From contig NZ_SJPX01000005.1 of the NCBI RefSeq assembly GCF_007860175.1, positions 620,001 through 684,000 of the forward strand: DNA of 64,000 bases. The letters run 5' to 3'. Source of the stretch: Rubripirellula reticaptiva (GTDB lineage: Bacteria > Planctomycetota > Planctomycetia > Pirellulales > Pirellulaceae). Both the position numbers and the translations under genes were made by a program. Positions 53,725 through 63,241 of the stretch are shown here, piece after piece (the first letter of the stretch is position 1; the number at the start of each line of letters is the position of its first letter). The notes beneath the pieces were generated by a model. The model was not told the DNA's origin. It made no database searches and saw only the letters and a list, made by a program, of their open reading frames with translations.

Positions 53725-56122
53725 GAGTCTTTACCCTATCGAGATTGAATATCGAGTGAACGATCATGGTCATCGCAGCCAAATCGATCTGCGCCGCCGG
53801 ATCTTTGACAGCCTGAACCTCGGCGGTTTCACTGCCTGCGATCATCGCCAGCGCGGCGTCGGGATCGGCGGCATAACTTTCGTGGAATTGAGCGTGTGCT
53901 TCGGCGAGTACACCTAGCGCCGCATCATCCGGTGGCAGCGAAGTGGTCGACTCATACGCAAGTGCAATTCGATCGACAACCGATAAGTCCGTTCGAGCTT
54001 GCAAGGAGTAAGCCAACTTCATGGCGGCCGAAAAATACTGTTTCTCGTTCATCAACAACAACGCCTGCAAGGGCGTGTTAGTACGCTCGCGACGCGCGAT
54101 GCAACTTTCGCGTGACGGAGCGTCAAAGATGGTCATTTGCGGCGGCGGCATTCCTCGCTTCCAGAATGTATAAATGCTGCGCCGATAAATCTTGTCACCT
54201 TCGTCGGCGACAAACGTGCTGGGGTACGAACTTGGCATCGCGACCGTCTTCCACAAACCGGCCGGCTGAGGAACTTTGACACTCTTGCCGTTCATTTCCA
54301 GGTTCAACAGCCCGCTAACGCTAAGCAGTTGATCGCGAATCACTTCGGCGTCCAAACGAAACCGCGACCCTCGCGTCAACAACCTATTTTCTGGATCATC
54401 ACGAAACGATTCCGGCGAAGCACTCGAAGCCTGCCGATAGGTCGCCGACATCACGATTGACCGGACTAGCGACTTGACGTTCCAGCTCGACTCTAAAAAC
54501 TCGGTCGCCAAGTGATCCAGCAATTCGGGGTGCGAAGGTGGTTGGCCCTGAGCGCCAAAGTCTTCGGCCGTCTTCACCAAGCCGACGCCCAAGAACTGTT
54601 GCCAAAAACGATTCACCGTCACTCGCGACATCAACGGGTTCCCGGGATCGGTCAACCAATCGGCCAAGTCCATTCGAGTCGGCGGGCCATCGGTTGGTTT
54701 CATCGGCGGCAGGAATCCAGGAGTCGCGCGGACGACTTCATCGCCCGGTTGGTCATACGCGCCGCGGATCAGAATATGGGCGGGGCGAACTTCCTGGCGT
54801 TCTTTCATCACTAACGTCGCTGGAATCTGCAACGTCAAGGCATCACGTTCGCGATTGGCATCATCAAGATCTTTCTTCGCAGCCTTTGGTTCCTGCTTTT
54901 CAAGCTCTGCGATCATCTTGTCGAGTCGCTGCAGTTCGGCGGCTTGTTCGTCAGTCGGTAGATCCAGGTACGGCGACTGCAATCCACGCTTGAAGTCCGA
55001 CGTGCCACGCCTGCCGGTTTCGGGTTCGCCATCGAAGTTGTTGTAGAACGCGTACAGTTGATAAAAGTCACGCTGAGTGATGGGGTCGTACTTGTGGTCA
55101 TGGCAAACCGCACACTGAACCGTCAGCCCCATGAACGCAGTACCGACCGCGGTGACTTGGTCCACTACGTTGCGAAAAAAGCTTTCTTCGGGCAGCGCCG
55201 TGCCGACGTCGATGATCAGGTGCAATCGATTGAAACCGGATGCGATCAATTGGTCCGTGGTGGGATCCGGAAACAGATCGCCGGCAACTTGAAACTTTGC
55301 GAAATCATCAAATGGCAAGTTCTCATTGAAAGCCCGAATCACCCAGTCTCGGTATGGCGTCATCTCGCGATAGTGATCGTGGTGCAGACCGTTGGTGTCA
55401 GCGAACCGAACCAAGTCCAACCAATATCTCGCCATGTGTTCGCCATAGTGGGGCGATGCCATCAAGCGGTCGACCAACTTGGCGTACGCATCCTCGGAAT
55501 CGTCAGCCAAGAACGCATCGATGTCATCAATTGATGGCGGCAGTCCCGTCAAATCGATCGACAGTCGCCTGATTAGATTCCGACGATCGGCTGGCGGGCT
55601 TGCGACTTTGTTCTTTTTTGCGATCTGAGCCAACACGAAACGGTCGATCACCGAGCTATCCCAATCGCCCGACGGGCTTCCAGGCGGTAATGCCTGACTG
55701 GCCAGCGGCGGGACGACCGGAATGGTCGGCGGGACAAATGACCAGTGCTGTTGGTACTGGGCACCCGACTCGAGCCAGCCTGAGAGAGTCTTGATCTGCC
55801 CGGGACTGAGCGGCTTGTTCATTTCTGGCGGCGGCATCATCCGATCGGGATCGTCCGATTGGATGCGAGCGAGCACTTCGTCCAGATCGACTTCGCCCGG
55901 CACGTCCAATCGCACATCGGCTTCGCGGTGCGTTTCATCAGGTCCGTGACAAGCGAAACAGTGGTTTGACAAAATCGGGCGAACATCGTCGCTGAACGAA
56001 AATGCATGTTCCTCGGCGAATCCAATCGAAGCAATTTGCGTCACAACGATCAACCACACAAAACACTGCGGTCGAAATTTTAATGCCATATTCTGAATCA
56101 ATTCGGTGAAACGTTTGTTCAT
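53717..56122 (-). CDS. PSCyt1-DUF1549-DUF1553 (PSD1) cytochrome, copy 2
   Basis: An 801-residue secreted protein; I chose the ATG at 56122 (MNKRFTELIQNMALKFRP), though ATG 56089 would start closer to the hydrophobic core of the signal. The haem motif is HCFACHGPDETHREADVRLD. DUF1549 (YGEHMARYWLDLVRFADTNG) and DUF1553 (DLADWLTDPGNPLMSRVTV) follow in normal order. Between them lies a coiled-coil-like charged region (QAAELQRLDKMIAELEKQ). It lacks the beta-sandwich insert of copy 1. It leads the four-gene minus-strand unit 56122-47906. Confidence 0.93.
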   Translation of the reverse strand: MNKRFTELIQNMALKFRPQCFVWLIVVTQIASIGFAEEHAFSFSDDVRPILSNHCFACHGPDETHREADVRLDVPGEVDLDEVLARIQSDDPDRMMPPPEMNKPLSPGQIKTLSGWLESGAQYQQHWSFVPPTIPVVPPLASQALPPGSPSGDWDSSVIDRFVLAQIAKKNKVASPPADRRNLIRRLSIDLTGLPPSIDDIDAFLADDSEDAYAKLVDRLMASPHYGEHMARYWLDLVRFADTNGLHHDHYREMTPYRDWVIRAFNENLPFDDFAKFQVAGDLFPDPTTDQLIASGFNRLHLIIDVGTALPEESFFRNVVDQVTAVGTAFMGLTVQCAVCHDHKYDPITQRDFYQLYAFYNNFDGEPETGRRGTSDFKRGLQSPYLDLPTDEQAAELQRLDKMIAELEKQEPKAAKKDLDDANRERDALTLQIPATLVMKERQEVRPAHILIRGAYDQPGDEVVRATPGFLPPMKPTDGPPTRMDLADWLTDPGNPLMSRVTVNRFWQQFLGVGLVKTAEDFGAQGQPPSHPELLDHLATEFLESSWNVKSLVRSIVMSATYRQASSASPESFRDDPENRLLTRGSRFRLDAEVIRDQLLSVSGLLNLEMNGKSVKVPQPAGLWKTVAMPSSYPSTFVADEGDKIYRRSIYTFWKRGMPPPQMTIFDAPSRESCIARRERTNTPLQALLLMNEKQYFSAAMKLAYSLQARTDLSVVDRIALAYESTTSLPPDDAALGVLAEAHAQFHESYAADPDAALAMIAGSETAEVQAVKDPAAQIDLAAMTMIVHSIFNLDRVKTHE

Positions 56123-56193
56123 GGGCAACCAGATCAGACTACCTGTGATGACGACCAACAACCGTAACGGATAGCCGCCTCGCTTCCAGTGTA

Positions 56194-56223
56194 TTGCGAG
56201 AAGCATTCACCGTGAAAGATAAT
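56194..56223 (+). promoter_or_regulatory. Candidate promoter for the rpsB-tsf transcript
   Basis: TTGCGA (4/6) at 56194-56199 and GATAAT (5/6) at 56218-56223 are spaced by 18 nt on the plus strand. It would give a leader of about 400 nt before rpsB, long enough for autoregulation of S2, but no known S2 leader motif can be recognised. A closer promoter cannot be excluded. Confidence 0.35.
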
Positions 56224-56633
56224 TAGGAGCGGCGCGTGGGCCCAAGTGTTACGAAACCTGACGAGCACCAAACACCAAGGCCAATTCGCCCTCAAACACC
56301 CGACCGCCCACCAGAGGGGCAAGTGCTGGTTTTGGGATCAACGAGAATTCGACGTTGATTATCGGGGCAACCGAAGCGTGTTTTCCCGATGAAACGCTGC
56401 GGTGGCATCCCTTGCTGTGAAATCGCTTTTCCGGTACGCTCTTCGCTCTCATGGTGGCCTCGGTACCTTCTGCCGGGGCCTCTTTCATTCACACGCCAAC
56501 ACTGATGGGACGAAGGGCGATGAATTTGCAGGCCGTTTGGCTGTAAATTCGATGCTCTGGTTACCGATGTTCTGCCTATTCGGGCAACTCGGTTTCTCGC
56601 AGCCCGTGATGGCAAAAACTAGGAAACAACGAC
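56224..56633 (+). other. Long 5' leader/intergenic region upstream of rpsB
   Basis: About 410 nt without a supported gene, ending with AGGA nine nt before the GTG start of rpsB. Short palindromes such as GGTACC are present but no strong terminator or attenuator hairpin. The minus-strand frames here have no domain character. Confidence 0.35.
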
Positions 56634-57392
56634 GTGGCAAATCCGATTGTTCAAGAGATGATCGAAGCTGGTGTTCACTTTGGACACCGAACCAGCTTGT
56701 GGAATCCGAAGATGGCTCCGTACATCTTCGGCCGCAAAAACCAGATTCACGTGATGGACATCCGCGAAACGCTTCGCGGAATGCTCCGAGCCAAGAAATA
56801 TCTCGGTCAAGTTGCCGCTGGCGGCAGCCTGATTCTGTTTGTCGGCACCAAGCGTCAAGCTGGCGAAGCCGTCGAAGAACAAGCGTTGCGATGCGGCATG
56901 CCATTCGTTAGCGAACGATGGTTGGGCGGCACGCTGACCAACTTCCGCACCATTCGCAGCCGATTAACCCGTTTGGAAGAACTGGAAGATCTACGTGGCA
57001 GCGACAAGATCAACGACTACAGCAAGAAAATGCAGTCGACGATCAACCGCGAGTACCGCAAGATGTACCGCAACCTAAACGGTCTTCGTACCATGAACCG
57101 CTTGCCCGAGTGCTTGTTCATCGTCGACCCAGGCAAGGAACGAAACGCAGTCCGCGAAGCCAAGCGTCTTGGCATCCCGACCGTCGCACTGATCGATACC
57201 GACAGCGATCCATCGCAAATCGACCTGCCAATTCCCGGCAACGATGACGGCATCCGCAGCGTTGAATTGATCCTGAAGCAATTGGCTGATGCGATCAACG
57301 CGGGCAAAGGCCAATCGGCAATCGAACCAGCCGACGACAGTGCACCCGCACCTGCTGCGGAACCAGCGGCCGAAGAAACGACCGCTACCTAG
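56634..57392 (+). CDS. rpsB: 30S ribosomal protein S2
   Basis: A 252-residue protein starting with GTG, preceded by AGGA. It begins with the S2 signature ([23 protein letters not shown]), has [16 protein letters not shown] and [13 protein letters not shown], and closes with [20 protein letters not shown] and IPIPGNDDG-type segments. It binds 16S rRNA in the head/platform of the 30S subunit. The final 20 residues are Ala/Glu/Pro-rich. It heads the conserved translation cluster, 152 nt before tsf. Confidence 0.97.
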   Translation: MANPIVQEMIEAGVHFGHRTSLWNPKMAPYIFGRKNQIHVMDIRETLRGMLRAKKYLGQVAAGGSLILFVGTKRQAGEAVEEQALRCGMPFVSERWLGGTLTNFRTIRSRLTRLEELEDLRGSDKINDYSKKMQSTINREYRKMYRNLNGLRTMNRLPECLFIVDPGKERNAVREAKRLGIPTVALIDTDSDPSQIDLPIPGNDDGIRSVELILKQLADAINAGKGQSAIEPADDSAPAPAAEPAAEETTAT

Positions 57393-57544
57393 GTCAACGG
57401 ACCAGCGAACTTTCGCACGCCTGGACATGTCTTGAACATACGCCGGGCAAGTAATCATTCGAACAGGGCCAGGATTGCTTCCTGGCCTATGACGTTATCC
57501 ACACACGCACAGTCATAAGACAGAGATTAGGAACAGAGACAGTC

Positions 57545-58528
57545 ATGGCAACGATTTCCGCAAAAGACGTCAGCGAGCTGAGAAGAACGACCGGCGCCGG
57601 CATGATGGACTGCAAGAAAGCGTTGGAGGAATCGGGCGGCGATATGGAAGGCGCCCTGGATTACCTTCGCAAGAAAGGCCAGAAAGTTGCCGCCAAGCGA
57701 GCCGATCGCGAAGCCAACGAAGGTGTTGTCTCGGCAATGACCGAAGGCAACCGCGGTCAACTGTTGGCACTCAGCAGCGAAACTGACTTCGTCGCCAAAA
57801 ACGACGCGTTCATCGAATTGACCAACGCCATCGCCAAGCTGGCTTTCGAAAACAACTGCAAGACGAAAGAAGACGTCGTCGCGTTGCCGTTCGAAGGCGG
57901 CACGGTTGGCGAACGCTTGGTTGCCGAGACTGGCAAGGTTGGCGAAAAGATCGAAGTTTCGGATTTCCAAGTCGTCGAAGGTGAAAACATCACCCAGTAC
58001 ATCCACGCCGGCAGCAAGATCGGCGTTTTGGTTTCGTACGCAGACGGTGGCCACGCCGAAGCACCCCAGTTCTTCCGCTGTGTCGCGATGCACATCGCAG
58101 CCATGAAGCCTTCGATCTTGCACCCGAGCGAATTTGACGAAGAATTGGTCGCGAAGGAAACCGAAGCCTTGCGTGCTCAGATCATCGCCGAAAACGAAGT
58201 CAACGAACGCGAAAACTTGGGCAAGCCGCAAAAGAACGTTCCTCAGTACGCCAGCATGCGTCAACTGACCGAATCGGTCTTGAAGGCTGCTGAAGACGCG
58301 ATCAAGGCCGAACTGGCTGCCGAAGGCAAACCAGAAAAGATCTGGGACAAGATCGTGCCCGGCAAAATGGATCGCTTCATCGCCGACAACACGCTGCTTG
58401 ACCAAGAACGATGCTTGCTGAGCCAGTTCTACGCTCTTGACGACACCAAAACCGTCGAAGCTGCGATCAAGGAATTGAGCGCCGATGCCAAGGTACTGGC
58501 ATTCCGCCGCGTATCCGTTGGCGGCTAG
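57545..58528 (+). CDS. tsf: Elongation factor Ts
   Basis: A 327-residue protein: N-terminal UBA-like region with ELRRTTGAGMMDCKKALEE, then the EF-Tu-interacting ETDFVAKNDAF and the C-terminal dimer/coiled-coil region (FRCVAMHIAAMKPSILHPSEF). It regenerates EF-Tu-GTP by nucleotide exchange. Length is somewhat above the common 280 residues. Gene order rpsB-tsf-pyrH-frr is the usual bacterial one. The stop is followed by an intrinsic terminator. Confidence 0.97.
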   Translation: MATISAKDVSELRRTTGAGMMDCKKALEESGGDMEGALDYLRKKGQKVAAKRADREANEGVVSAMTEGNRGQLLALSSETDFVAKNDAFIELTNAIAKLAFENNCKTKEDVVALPFEGGTVGERLVAETGKVGEKIEVSDFQVVEGENITQYIHAGSKIGVLVSYADGGHAEAPQFFRCVAMHIAAMKPSILHPSEFDEELVAKETEALRAQIIAENEVNERENLGKPQKNVPQYASMRQLTESVLKAAEDAIKAELAAEGKPEKIWDKIVPGKMDRFIADNTLLDQERCLLSQFYALDDTKTVEAAIKELSADAKVLAFRRVSVGG

Positions 58529-58553
58529 TCAGTCGCTTCGATCCGATCAAATA

Positions 58554-58591
58554 AAACCTCGTCGACCCTATCGGTTCGGCGAGGTTTTTTT
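58554..58591 (+). terminator. Intrinsic terminator after tsf
   Basis: The arms AAACCTCGTC and GGCGAGGTTT, extended by GACC/GGTT with one bulge, pair to form a stem of about 14 bp with a 5-nt loop and run into a T-tract of seven to eight residues. This is a textbook Rho-independent terminator, 26 nt after the tsf stop, and separates tsf from pyrH. Confidence 0.8.
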
Positions 58592-58705
58592 GTGTACGAT
58601 AGTATTCAGATCGTTGGAGCCGGACGGTTCAATGTGTTCAATCGTGAGCACCGACAAACGCCCAGATTCAACCACCACCACGATTCCCCCCCTGCGATTC
58701 TTTCC

Positions 58706-59464
58706 ATGCCAATCGACGCCGACAGTCCGACAAGTCTTCAATACAAACGCGTCATTTTAAAACTCAGTGGCGAAAGCTTGGCCGATTCGGGAGGTCGCGG
58801 AATCAGCGGCGAAGAGTCCGGCCAGATCGCGCAACAAATCAAAAGCGCCCACAAATCCGGGTGCCAAATCGCGATCGTGATCGGCGGAGGCAACATCCTT
58901 CGCGGCGGCCAGTTTTCGGGCGCCAATGCGCTCGTTCAAGAAGCAACCGCTCACTACATGGGCATGCTGGCGACGGTCATCAACTCGCTAGCGATGCAAG
59001 ACACGCTGGAATCAATTGGACTGACCACGCGAGTGATGTCTGCCGTTGCGATGGACAAGGTTTGCGAGACATTCATTCGCCGCCGCGCGATCGAGCACCT
59101 TGAAAAAGGTCACGTCGTCATTCTGGCCGCCGGTATCGGTAACCCGTTCGTAACGACCGACACGGCCGCGGCGCAGCGTGCGTTGGAACTCGACGCCGAC
59201 GTGGTACTGAAAGCGACTCGCGTTGACGGCGTTTACAGTGACGACCCTGAAAAGAACCCGCATGCAGTTCTTTACGAGTCGCTGACCTATGCCGAAGTCA
59301 TCCAGAAGAACTTAAAAGTCATGGATGCGACCGCGATCGCCCTATGCAACGAACATGCCAAGCCAATTCTTGTGTTCAACTTTAAGAAGGACGGAAACAT
59401 CGTCAAAGCCATCAAAGGCGACACGGTTGGCACTTGGATCGGATCGACCCAAAAACCCAAGTGA
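58706..59464 (+). CDS. pyrH: UMP kinase
   Basis: A 252-residue amino-acid-kinase-fold enzyme from ATG 58706 ([20 protein letters not shown]). The frame opens earlier (58592) but that part overlaps the terminator and lacks conservation. [36 protein letters not shown] and [22 protein letters not shown] are the UMPK nucleotide-binding motifs. It phosphorylates UMP to UDP for pyrimidine nucleotide synthesis. Located between a terminator and frr, it probably has its own promoter in 58592-58700. Confidence 0.96.
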   Translation: MPIDADSPTSLQYKRVILKLSGESLADSGGRGISGEESGQIAQQIKSAHKSGCQIAIVIGGGNILRGGQFSGANALVQEATAHYMGMLATVINSLAMQDTLESIGLTTRVMSAVAMDKVCETFIRRRAIEHLEKGHVVILAAGIGNPFVTTDTAAAQRALELDADVVLKATRVDGVYSDDPEKNPHAVLYESLTYAEVIQKNLKVMDATAIALCNEHAKPILVFNFKKDGNIVKAIKGDTVGTWIGSTQKPK

Positions 59465-59630
59465 ACCGCTGCGATCGTTGCAACTCGCGCCACGTCGATC
59501 ACGCGCATGCGCGGCGAACTAAAACCAAACTGCTAAGAACGACATCTTAGCTAACGGCGGCTGCCCCTACGAAATCCGCCAAAACAATCTACCCATCTTT
59601 GTCACTCTTCTATCGAAAAGGATCTTCCCC

Positions 59631-60194
59631 ATGGCCGCGACTGACGAAACACTGACGGACGCCGAAGAACGCATGGAAAAGGCGCTTTCTGTCCTGCAAC
59701 ACAACCTGTCCGGAATCCGCACCGGCCGGGCAACGCCGGGCTTGGTCGATTCGATCAAGGTCGACGTGTACGGATCGTCAACGCCGTTGAAACAACTGGC
59801 GTCGATCGGAACTCCCGAGCCACAGCAGATCGTCGTGCGTCCCTTCGACGTCTCGACCATCAAAGAAATCGAAAAGGCGATCGTCGGTAGCGATATCGGT
59901 CTGAATCCGCAAAACGACGGTCGCATGATTCGGCTGAACGTGCCACCGTTGTCGACCGAAGTTCGCAAGAAAATGGTCAGCCGGATCAAGGAACTGACCG
60001 AAGACGCAAAGATCTCAATCCGCAATATCCGCCGCGACGCCAACAAAGCAGCCGACACGGCCGAAAAGGACAAAGAGATCAGCGAAGATGATCGCGACAA
60101 GCTGAAGGAAGCCGTCCAAGAGCTGACCAAGAAGTACGAAGCTCAAGCCGGGGAACTGGCTAAGGGACGCGAAACCGAAGTCACCGAAGCTTAG
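59631..60194 (+). CDS. frr: Ribosome recycling factor
   Basis: A 187-residue protein, normal for the family. LSGIRTGRATPGLVDSIKVDVYGSSTPL and MIRLNVPPLSTEVRKKMVSRIK are its signature blocks. The three-helix coiled-coil domain releases ribosomes after termination with EF-G. ATG 59631 is the only start giving a full domain; AAAAGGATC precedes it. It ends the conserved cluster and is followed by a strong hairpin. Confidence 0.97.
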   Translation: MAATDETLTDAEERMEKALSVLQHNLSGIRTGRATPGLVDSIKVDVYGSSTPLKQLASIGTPEPQQIVVRPFDVSTIKEIEKAIVGSDIGLNPQNDGRMIRLNVPPLSTEVRKKMVSRIKELTEDAKISIRNIRRDANKAADTAEKDKEISEDDRDKLKEAVQELTKKYEAQAGELAKGRETEVTEA

Positions 60195-60237
60195 CCTCAA
60201 CGACTCGGGTTTGATAACTTCCGGCGCGGCCACTTTC

Positions 60238-60266
60238 AAGCACTGTGTTAGAACAGCACAGTGCTT
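60238..60266 (+). terminator. Hairpin after frr
   Basis: A perfect 10-bp stem AAGCACTGTG/CACAGTGCTT with a 9-nt loop lies 43 nt after the frr stop; only three T residues follow the stem. It is likely to act in termination or mRNA-end protection. Confidence 0.55.
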
Positions 60267-60313
60267 TGCAACACTCAGCTGCCATTCTTTGACCTGAGCG
60301 GCGTTCACGTAGG

Positions 60314-60355
60314 CGAGTCTCTCCGAGACTCGTGCAACCCGCGACGATGTCGCGG
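60314..60355. repeat. Two adjacent perfect palindromes, REP-like
   Basis: CGAGTCTC-TCC-GAGACTCG (60314-60332) and CCGCGAC-GAT-GTCGCGG (60339-60355) are perfect 8- and 7-bp dyads with 3-nt loops, only six nt apart. A partial copy of the first (GTCTTGGAGAGAC) follows at 60362. The arrangement of closely spaced short hairpins resembles repetitive extragenic palindromes; the rest of 60195-60489 holds no gene. Confidence 0.6.
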
Positions 60356-60489
60356 TATCCGTCTTGGAGAGACAGATCTGCGTGCAGTCCTGGAGCGGCT
60401 TCGGCGGGGTGAACTCTTTGTAAGTCACCAACTATGTCAGGTGGCCTTTCCCTCAACCTTTCCAATTTCGCTTTTGAAGGCTCCATCCA

Positions 60490-61836
60490 ATGCGTCCCAC
60501 CCTGCTATCGCTGATGTTGCTTAGTGTTTTGTTTGGCGGTAACACTAGCGCTCAAGACGTTGCCACGGAGATCCGTTTTGCGATTCCCGATAGCGACGAA
60601 GGGCTGCCGGGTGCCGGCCCTATTCGCCGCTACGATTGGATGCGTAACATTTGGAATAAGCGTCGTTCAACGTTTGCCGATCGCGTCGAACAAGACCAAG
60701 GGGCAATCGTATTCTTTGGTGACTCGATCACTCAAGGTTGGGGCGATGACTTTGGTGGCCGATTTGACGATCTCGATGTGAACGTCGCCAACCGTGGAAT
60801 CAGTGGTGATACCACTCGCGGCATGCTGCTTCGTATCGACGATGAAGTCATTGCCCTGGATCCCGCGGCCGTTGTCATGCTGATGGGTACCAATGACTTG
60901 GAAGAACACGCCGACGCAGAAACCATCGCTAGCAACGTCGGTTTGATGGTCGACAAACTCAATCAACACGATCCAGAAATGCCGATTGTGCTGTGCCTGG
61001 TCATGCCAAGCAGTGAATCGAAGTCTCGACCGGCCGCTGAAATCAAGATAATCAACGCAGCTTTGGCGGACCTAGTTCGTGGCAACGCCACTGTCACCGT
61101 CGTCGACACGTGGACACTGTTCGCAAACAAAGATGGCGACGCAAAGAAAGAAGAGTTCCCTGACCTGCTGCACCCAAATGGTGCCGGGTATGCAAAATGG
61201 AAGTCGGCACTGATACCAATCTTTGCAACGCTTGGATTTACAGAAACTGGTGACGATGACTTTCAAGTCGAAGACGGTTTCACCAGCCTGTTCAACGGTC
61301 ACGACTTGACCGGTTGGGGATATCGTGTGACGCCGCAGTCGGCTCGTAAAGGGCGAGCGAACTGGATCAAAAGAGACCCATCAGTCACTTGGCCGCTCGT
61401 CGAAGAGGACGTAGCCTTTGCTGGACAGACATCAACGCCCGATCATCGCTATCGCACGATCAATGGTCGCTTGGTCGTGACAACGCCCCCGGAAGGACGC
61501 AAAATCCAACAGCTCTACACAACAGAAGACTTCCAAGGTGACTTTACCTTACGTTTGCAATTCCGGGCTGGCGTGGCAGCCGACAGTGGCGTTTTCCTTC
61601 GTGGTCATCAATTGCAAGTTCGCGACTTTCCTTTGGCTGGTCCCTACAAAGATCTAACTAATTTTCGGTCGGGTGACTGGAACGATCTAGAAGTCATCGT
61701 CGTCGGCGATAAAGCCAAATGCACCTGCAACGGCGAGATTCTTGAAGCCGCTTTCGATGTACCGGCGTCTGGATCGATCGGCGTCGAGGGTGACCGCGGC
61801 CAGATCGAGTATCGCCGCATTCGGATCCGCCGCTAA
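60490..61836 (+). CDS. Secreted SGNH/GDSL hydrolase fused to 3-keto-disaccharide hydrolase (DUF1080) domain
   Basis: A 448-residue protein with a signal peptide (MRPTLLSLMLLSVLFGGNTSA). Residues about 30-250 are a SGNH hydrolase: IVFFGDSITQGWGDDF (block I), GISGDTTRGML, MLMGTNDLEE and DLLHPNGAGYAKW give the Ser, Gly, Asn and Asp/His catalytic set. Residues about 260-448 are a DUF1080 beta-sandwich: FTSLFNGHDLTGWGY to DFTLRLQFRAG and SGVFLRGHQLQVRD. Together this suggests sequential deacetylation or ester cleavage and binding or cleavage of an oxidised sugar. The next gene follows after two nt. Confidence 0.92.
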   Translation: MRPTLLSLMLLSVLFGGNTSAQDVATEIRFAIPDSDEGLPGAGPIRRYDWMRNIWNKRRSTFADRVEQDQGAIVFFGDSITQGWGDDFGGRFDDLDVNVANRGISGDTTRGMLLRIDDEVIALDPAAVVMLMGTNDLEEHADAETIASNVGLMVDKLNQHDPEMPIVLCLVMPSSESKSRPAAEIKIINAALADLVRGNATVTVVDTWTLFANKDGDAKKEEFPDLLHPNGAGYAKWKSALIPIFATLGFTETGDDDFQVEDGFTSLFNGHDLTGWGYRVTPQSARKGRANWIKRDPSVTWPLVEEDVAFAGQTSTPDHRYRTINGRLVVTTPPEGRKIQQLYTTEDFQGDFTLRLQFRAGVAADSGVFLRGHQLQVRDFPLAGPYKDLTNFRSGDWNDLEVIVVGDKAKCTCNGEILEAAFDVPASGSIGVEGDRGQIEYRRIRIRR

Positions 61837-61838
61837 TC

Positions 61839-63236
61839 GTGCAGCACGATCTGTTTGATTTCTGTCGTGGTGTCGCGCCGCTGACTCCCCGACTCGCGCG
61901 ATGGATGATCCGCGAGTTATCGGACGCGGAATCGCTTGGCAAACGACTGGACGTCCACGGATCGCCCTTGCACCTGCACGCACCGGCGCAGATGCGTCGC
62001 AACATCGCGGCATTCACGGATGTCGCGAAAACTCGAAACATCGCGATGGACATGTTCTATGCCTGCAAGGCGAACAAATGCCGGATGTATCTCGATGAAG
62101 CCATTGCGGCCGGGATCGGTGTCGATGTCGCAAGCAGCAACGAGCTAAACGCCGCAATCGAAGCCGGTTTCTCGGGATCACGCATCGCCATCACCGCGAC
62201 GTCAAAGCCTGAGATGATGCTTCGCCGTGCAGCAGAGGTGGGCGCGACGATTATTGCAGGAAGCCCCGAAGAACTCAGGCGTGTGGCGGACTTCGCTTCG
62301 AGAGCGAGCGCTGAATCGCTGAACATCACGATTCGAATCAGTGGCTTCGCATTCTCCAATCAACGGCACGACTCGCGTTTCGGCATCGATATCTCACAAG
62401 TCATGTTCGCAGCGAAAACCGTACGTGTCTCCGGTTTGCACTTTCATCTCGACGGAACCTCCATCGAAGATCGCGTTGCCGCGATTCATCAGACAATCCT
62501 GCTTGCCAAATCACTTCGCCAAGCGGGTCACCCGATTGCGTATATCGATATAGGCGGCGGAGCTCCGGTGCAATACCTTGAATCTGAGTCGGACTGGATT
62601 GCGTTCCACCATAAACTCGACATTCAACTCGACCGGCAATGGTGTGACGACGAGATCAAGCCGATTATTTTCCCAAACCGTACGTACGGACGTACAAAGA
62701 TGGGCCGCAATTTCGTGCAAACCGATCGCAACTACCCGACCTGGCAAGCCGACAGCTCATCAGTCTGGTTAGCAAAGATATTTGACTCTGGTGGAATTGC
62801 CGATTCCTTTCGTTCGAACGGATTGCGACTACGGATGCAGCCCGGCCGATCCCTGCTTGAGATGTGCGGCATCACAGTCGCTCGAGTCATCTCGTGCAGC
62901 CCCGACAAAGCGGGCGACACCTTTGTGACGCTCGAGATGAATCAAACCAACTGCAAAACCACGTCCGTTGACTTTGCGGTAGATCCCATTCTGGTTCCGC
63001 ACGACAAGAACAATCGCCCGCCGGCGACGACGGGATACCTGGCCGGGAACTACTGTGCCGAAGACGACCTGATCACGCCTCGCCGGATGCGTTTCGACAG
63101 AGGTGTGCAAGCGGGCGACATCTTGGCCTTTCCGAACACCGCCGGCTATCAAATGCACTTTATGGAAAGCCGTGGCCATCAGTTCGACTTGCCAGAAAAC
63201 ATCGCCATCCGCCCGACATCGGACGAACTGGGATAA
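61839..63236 (+). CDS. Y4yA-family PLP-dependent enzyme (diaminopimelate/ornithine decarboxylase fold)
   Basis: A 465-residue alanine-racemase-fold type III PLP enzyme starting at a GTG two nt after the previous stop. The Lys of DMFYACKANKCRMYL is the predicted PLP-binding residue; GVDVASSNELNAAIEAGF, ITATSKPEMML and VSGLHFHLDGTS with YIDIGGGAPVQYL are its barrel motifs. In the C-terminal domain RPGRSLLEMCGITVARV and YCAEDDLITPRRM are recognisable, although the usual decarboxylase C-D/D-Y motif is not clear. It may act on a basic amino acid, or make a non-standard product. Operon coupling to the SGNH fusion is likely. Confidence 0.82.
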   Translation: MQHDLFDFCRGVAPLTPRLARWMIRELSDAESLGKRLDVHGSPLHLHAPAQMRRNIAAFTDVAKTRNIAMDMFYACKANKCRMYLDEAIAAGIGVDVASSNELNAAIEAGFSGSRIAITATSKPEMMLRRAAEVGATIIAGSPEELRRVADFASRASAESLNITIRISGFAFSNQRHDSRFGIDISQVMFAAKTVRVSGLHFHLDGTSIEDRVAAIHQTILLAKSLRQAGHPIAYIDIGGGAPVQYLESESDWIAFHHKLDIQLDRQWCDDEIKPIIFPNRTYGRTKMGRNFVQTDRNYPTWQADSSSVWLAKIFDSGGIADSFRSNGLRLRMQPGRSLLEMCGITVARVISCSPDKAGDTFVTLEMNQTNCKTTSVDFAVDPILVPHDKNNRPPATTGYLAGNYCAEDDLITPRRMRFDRGVQAGDILAFPNTAGYQMHFMESRGHQFDLPENIAIRPTSDELG

Positions 63237-63241
63237 AGATG

